From Armatimonadetes bacterium CG2_30_59_28 (GTDB lineage Bacteria; Armatimonadota; Abditibacteriia; CG2-30-59-28): DNA of 33,396 nucleotides. Position 1 is the first letter of the stretch. Each line of letters starts with the position of its first letter. Positions 31,420-33,396 of the stretch are shown here, piece after piece. The stretch lies in the NCBI GenBank assembly GCA_001872605.1, contig MNXM01000333.1, positions 1 to 33,396 on the forward strand. Reading direction: 5' to 3'. A program made the position numbers and the translations under genes. The notes under the pieces are model-generated. The model was not told where the DNA came from, made no database searches, and worked only from the letters and a program-made list of their open reading frames with translations.

Positions 31420-31448
31420 ATTCTATCGACCCCGGAGCGGCGAGTCAA
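31420..31448 (-). promoter_or_regulatory. Promoter of the TumE-like module
   Basis: Minus-strand TTGACT (31448-31443), 17-base spacer, TAGAAT (31425-31420); about 55 bases of leader to the ATG at 31357. Confidence 0.65.
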
Positions 31449-31544
31449 TCACCCATTCCGGGTGCATAGATAACCAGTGGTCAGAAGGAAGCCATGCCGC
31501 TATTCCCACCACCGCTTATTGAATGCGTCGACCCATTCCCCGCA

Positions 31545-32677
31545 TTACCCAATTCCCATCTCATTGCTCGCCTCAGTCAGTCCTGCGAGATCGTGCACCA
31601 CAATGCGAAACGGCATGGCGGGGTTGAGGGAGTCGGGCGCGCCGGTCCAGGTGCGGATGGCGGGGTCTCGGATGACGGTGACCTGGTTCCATACGCCGTC
31701 GAGTCCGCGCTGCTCGATAACAAACTTCACGAAGTCGGCGATGCCGGGAAATGCCCAGGTGATGGTGACTGTCCCGATCGAATCGGGATCTTCGATGCTC
31801 TCTGACGCGGCTTGCACGCTCGCCAGTCCCGGAGCCGTCAGCGGCGGGGGCGGCAGAGCGTCGAATCCCGCCTCGGCTTCTCCGTAGGTTTCCTCCGGCG
31901 GTGGAGCGGTGGGTGCGTAGGTCAGTTGATGCGTGATACTGGTCGCCACGTCGCGCCCGTCGCGGAACGCGCGAATGGCAACACACACCACCTCGACGGG
32001 GTCGGCATTGGGGATGATCGACGCGGCGGTGGCGGTGGGCGGCACGGTGGGTCCGATGTGCGCCCCCAGCAACTGCGGAGTCCTCCCGCACACCGCGGCG
32101 AAGGCGTCCGCGTCTTCGGTGTGGTTGGCGGTGAAAGTCAGGTTGATAAAGGCGCCGTCAATCTGCACCGTCCCCAGCGTAATCTCCACCGGCGGCGGTT
32201 CCGGCGGCAGCGGCCCCAACTGGTCGATGGGGGTGCAGATATCCCACACCTCATCCATGAACTCTTCCGCGTCTCGTACGATGGACACGGTCTCGGTGTA
32301 GCAGGTCATCTCGAGATTGTAAGTCAGTCCGCCGCGGGTAAGGTTGTGACTGCCGATAAACACGCGGCTGAAGTCGGCGACCACGACTTTGGAGTGCAGC
32401 GTCTGGCCCAGGGGACCGAGGCGAGCGCCGTGGCGTAGTTTTCTTCCGACACGTCGCGCTCGTAGCGGGAATGGTTGAGGGCCACCTCCACTGACACGCC
32501 CCGCGTCACCGCTTTGGCGAGGGCGTCGAACACCTCATGGGGACGCGTGCGCTGGGCGTAGCTGAGCTTGAAGATGAAGGTGGCAATGCGGATGCGTTTC
32601 TCCGACTCGCGAATCACCTGCATCAACGCGTCGAAGAACAGCGAATCCGGGTAGGTTACCGTAGTGCTCGCAGCCAT
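31545..32677 (-). pseudogene. PLD-family nuclease/phosphodiesterase-like protein with Fn3-like tail, one base short
   Basis: Two overlapping frames make one protein of about 377 residues. Frame 1 (from 32677) gives the N-terminal PLD fold: RIRIATFIFKLSYAQR, VEVALNHSRYE. Frame 2 carries TLHSKVVVADFSRVFIGSHN, a complete HxK(x)4D(x)6GSxN active-site motif, then LTRGGLTYNLE, followed by two domains of about 100 residues that look beta-sandwich-like. The two frames join if one C is added to the run CCCC at 32411-32414 (minus strand), giving continuous SVPLGQTLHSK. A single HKD copy means the active enzyme would be a dimer. Either a genuine one-base deletion or an assembly error. No ribosome site precedes the 32677 ATG. 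Confidence 0.65.
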
Positions 32678-32858
32678 TGGTGGTGAGTGGTGAGTGGTGA
32701 GTAGTGAGTCGTGAATGGGGAATGGTGATTTCCCACAGGCGAATAACTGATGGCAGACAGGTCATGAAACCTGAAACTCATACGAGTCCAACGGATCCGT
32801 ACCAGGACCGTATGGCCCGAAACCTCACCCCATTACCCCCCATTACCCAACACCCCAA
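32678..32858. repeat. Simple tandem repeats between the PLD and coiled-coil genes
   Basis: GTGAGTG-type units (about 32681-32712) and CCCATTACC-type units (about 32828-32860). A second CATTACCCA-type run lies at the far end of the PLD gene (about 31536-31556). They are low-complexity direct repeats in noncoding DNA; no gene or promoter is seen in the stretch. Confidence 0.45.
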
Positions 32859-33208
32859 TTACCCTCCGCTCGCGGGGGCGGGCTTCTTGGATGTGCCGGA
32901 AAGCTGCGCTTTGGGGAACCGCTTGTACGTGGCCGATTTCTTGCCTTCCAGCACGCCGATCTGGTCGCGGACCTTCTTCACGTCCTCGATGATCCCGTCG
33001 CGCATAGAATCGATCTCGCCGTTGGTCGCCTTCAGTTTCCGTTCTTCCGACCGGCCGCGGTGAGCAATGTGCCATACTGATCGCGTTTCCCTTTCAGCGT
33101 GGTCAGCGTCACGTCGCCCGCCGAGAAAGTCTCGGCCAGGTCCTGCTCCATCGCCGCAATCACGTCCTCCAGCAGATCAAACACGTCTTCCCGAGAGACA
33201 TTTGCCAT
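32859..33208 (-). pseudogene. Coiled-coil protein, one base short
   Basis: The ATG at 33208 has GGAGGGGG upstream. Frame 1 reads MANVSREDVFDLLEDV and continues to a TGA at 33034-33032; from about 33048 a frame offset by one base continues with ERKLKATNGEIDSMRDG and ends at 32859 with a Lys/Pro-rich tail. The total length is one base short of 117 codons. The two parts together make a charged, probably coiled-coil protein of about 116 residues. It precedes the PLD gene on the same strand. No family is recognised. The frame break may be real or a sequencing error. Confidence 0.6.
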
Positions 33209-33258
33209 GGGTATTCCCCCTCCTGATATGGATATGGACTTCTACGCCCGTGCGGGCA

Positions 33259-33264
33259 ATTATA
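33259..33264 (-). promoter_or_regulatory. -10 element upstream of the coiled-coil gene
   Basis: Minus-strand TATAAT (33264-33259), with CTGGAC near the expected -35 position, about 50 bases before the ATG at 33208. A GCCCG-TG-CGGGC hairpin (about 33247-33258) abuts it. Confidence 0.4.
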
Positions 33265-33298
33265 CTCCAAAGCGGTTGCCGCGTCCAGCGCGCGCGTT

Positions 33299-33396
33299 AT
33301 GCCGTATCGCGCGCGCGATGCTCGACTCCGCGCTCACGCCATGCTGCGCCGCGCGTTGGACATTGCCTTCCGCGGTCGCGACATTGACCTCCGCGC
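33299..33396 (+). CDS. Possible partial gene start at the window edge
   Basis: From the ATG at 33299 the plus strand is open to the end of the window and encodes an Arg/Ala-rich helical stretch (RARDARLRAHAMLRRALDIA). There is no ribosome site and the DNA is a CG-rich repeat, so it may be chance. Confidence 0.2.
   Translation, partial: MPYRARDARLRAHAMLRRALDIAFRGRDIDLR

Noticed and set aside
32535-32765. 76-residue minus-strand open frame rich in Thr/His
   Set aside because: Its sequence is the translation of the GTGAGTG tandem repeats plus a shadow of the PLD N-terminal frame.

Overview
The window is about 33 kb of GC-rich bacterial chromosome with mostly housekeeping content. No tRNA, rRNA, CRISPR, transposase or phage gene was recognised. 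A PASTA-domain Ser/Thr kinase with an FHA partner, a 3D/G5 wall-associated protein next to rsmA and ispE (an order reminiscent of Firmicutes yabE-ksgA-ispE), NrdR, HD-GYP signalling, a sugar-acid oxidoreductase/aldolase pair and many small dispersed hairpins point to a Terrabacteria-type environmental bacterium. Armatimonadota is my best guess, but this is inference from gene content only.

Layout. (1) 1-2.9 kb, plus strand: an NAD-dependent epimerase-like protein, a DapA-family lyase and a short TrmO-like protein. (2) 2.9-10.8 kb, minus strand: ferritin, a membrane zinc-ribbon protein, then a long collinear run transcribed as 3D/G5 protein > rsmA > ispE > HD-GYP > small membrane protein > MobA-like nucleotidyltransferase > 3-hydroxyisobutyrate-dehydrogenase-like reductase. 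A 0.27 kb repeat-rich gap lies at 4.24-4.5 kb. (3) 10.8-19.1 kb, plus strand, divergent from (2): a large phosphatase-like membrane protein, a secreted glycosidase-like protein, a polytopic membrane protein and glycogen synthase glgA, closed by a strong terminator. (4) 19.2-25.1 kb: nrdR (minus) and an unknown gene (plus) diverge from two good promoters, followed by a minus-strand operon pknB > FHA > tsaE > tsaB > rimI. (5) 25.2-28.7 kb, minus: a split membrane/TPR gene, a small two-TM protein and an ARPP-1 (DUF6569) protein. (6) 28.7-33.4 kb, accessory: an orphan terminator-like hairpin, a Gfo/Idh/MocA oxidoreductase, a two-gene TumE-like toxin/antitoxin candidate with its own promoter, a PLD-family protein and a coiled-coil protein, the last two each broken by one missing base.

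The most interesting points are the compact TumE-like module at 30609-31357; a DxT[VIM][IV]-type threonine motif shared by the kinase juxtamembrane segment and the FHA protein N-terminus, inside an operon that also makes the t6A tRNA modification enzymes; three genes that each look one nucleotide short; a near-consensus promoter with an inverted repeat in its spacer ahead of an unknown gene; and several small hairpin repeats found in more than one place. Functions are assigned by reading translated motifs; no database search was possible.
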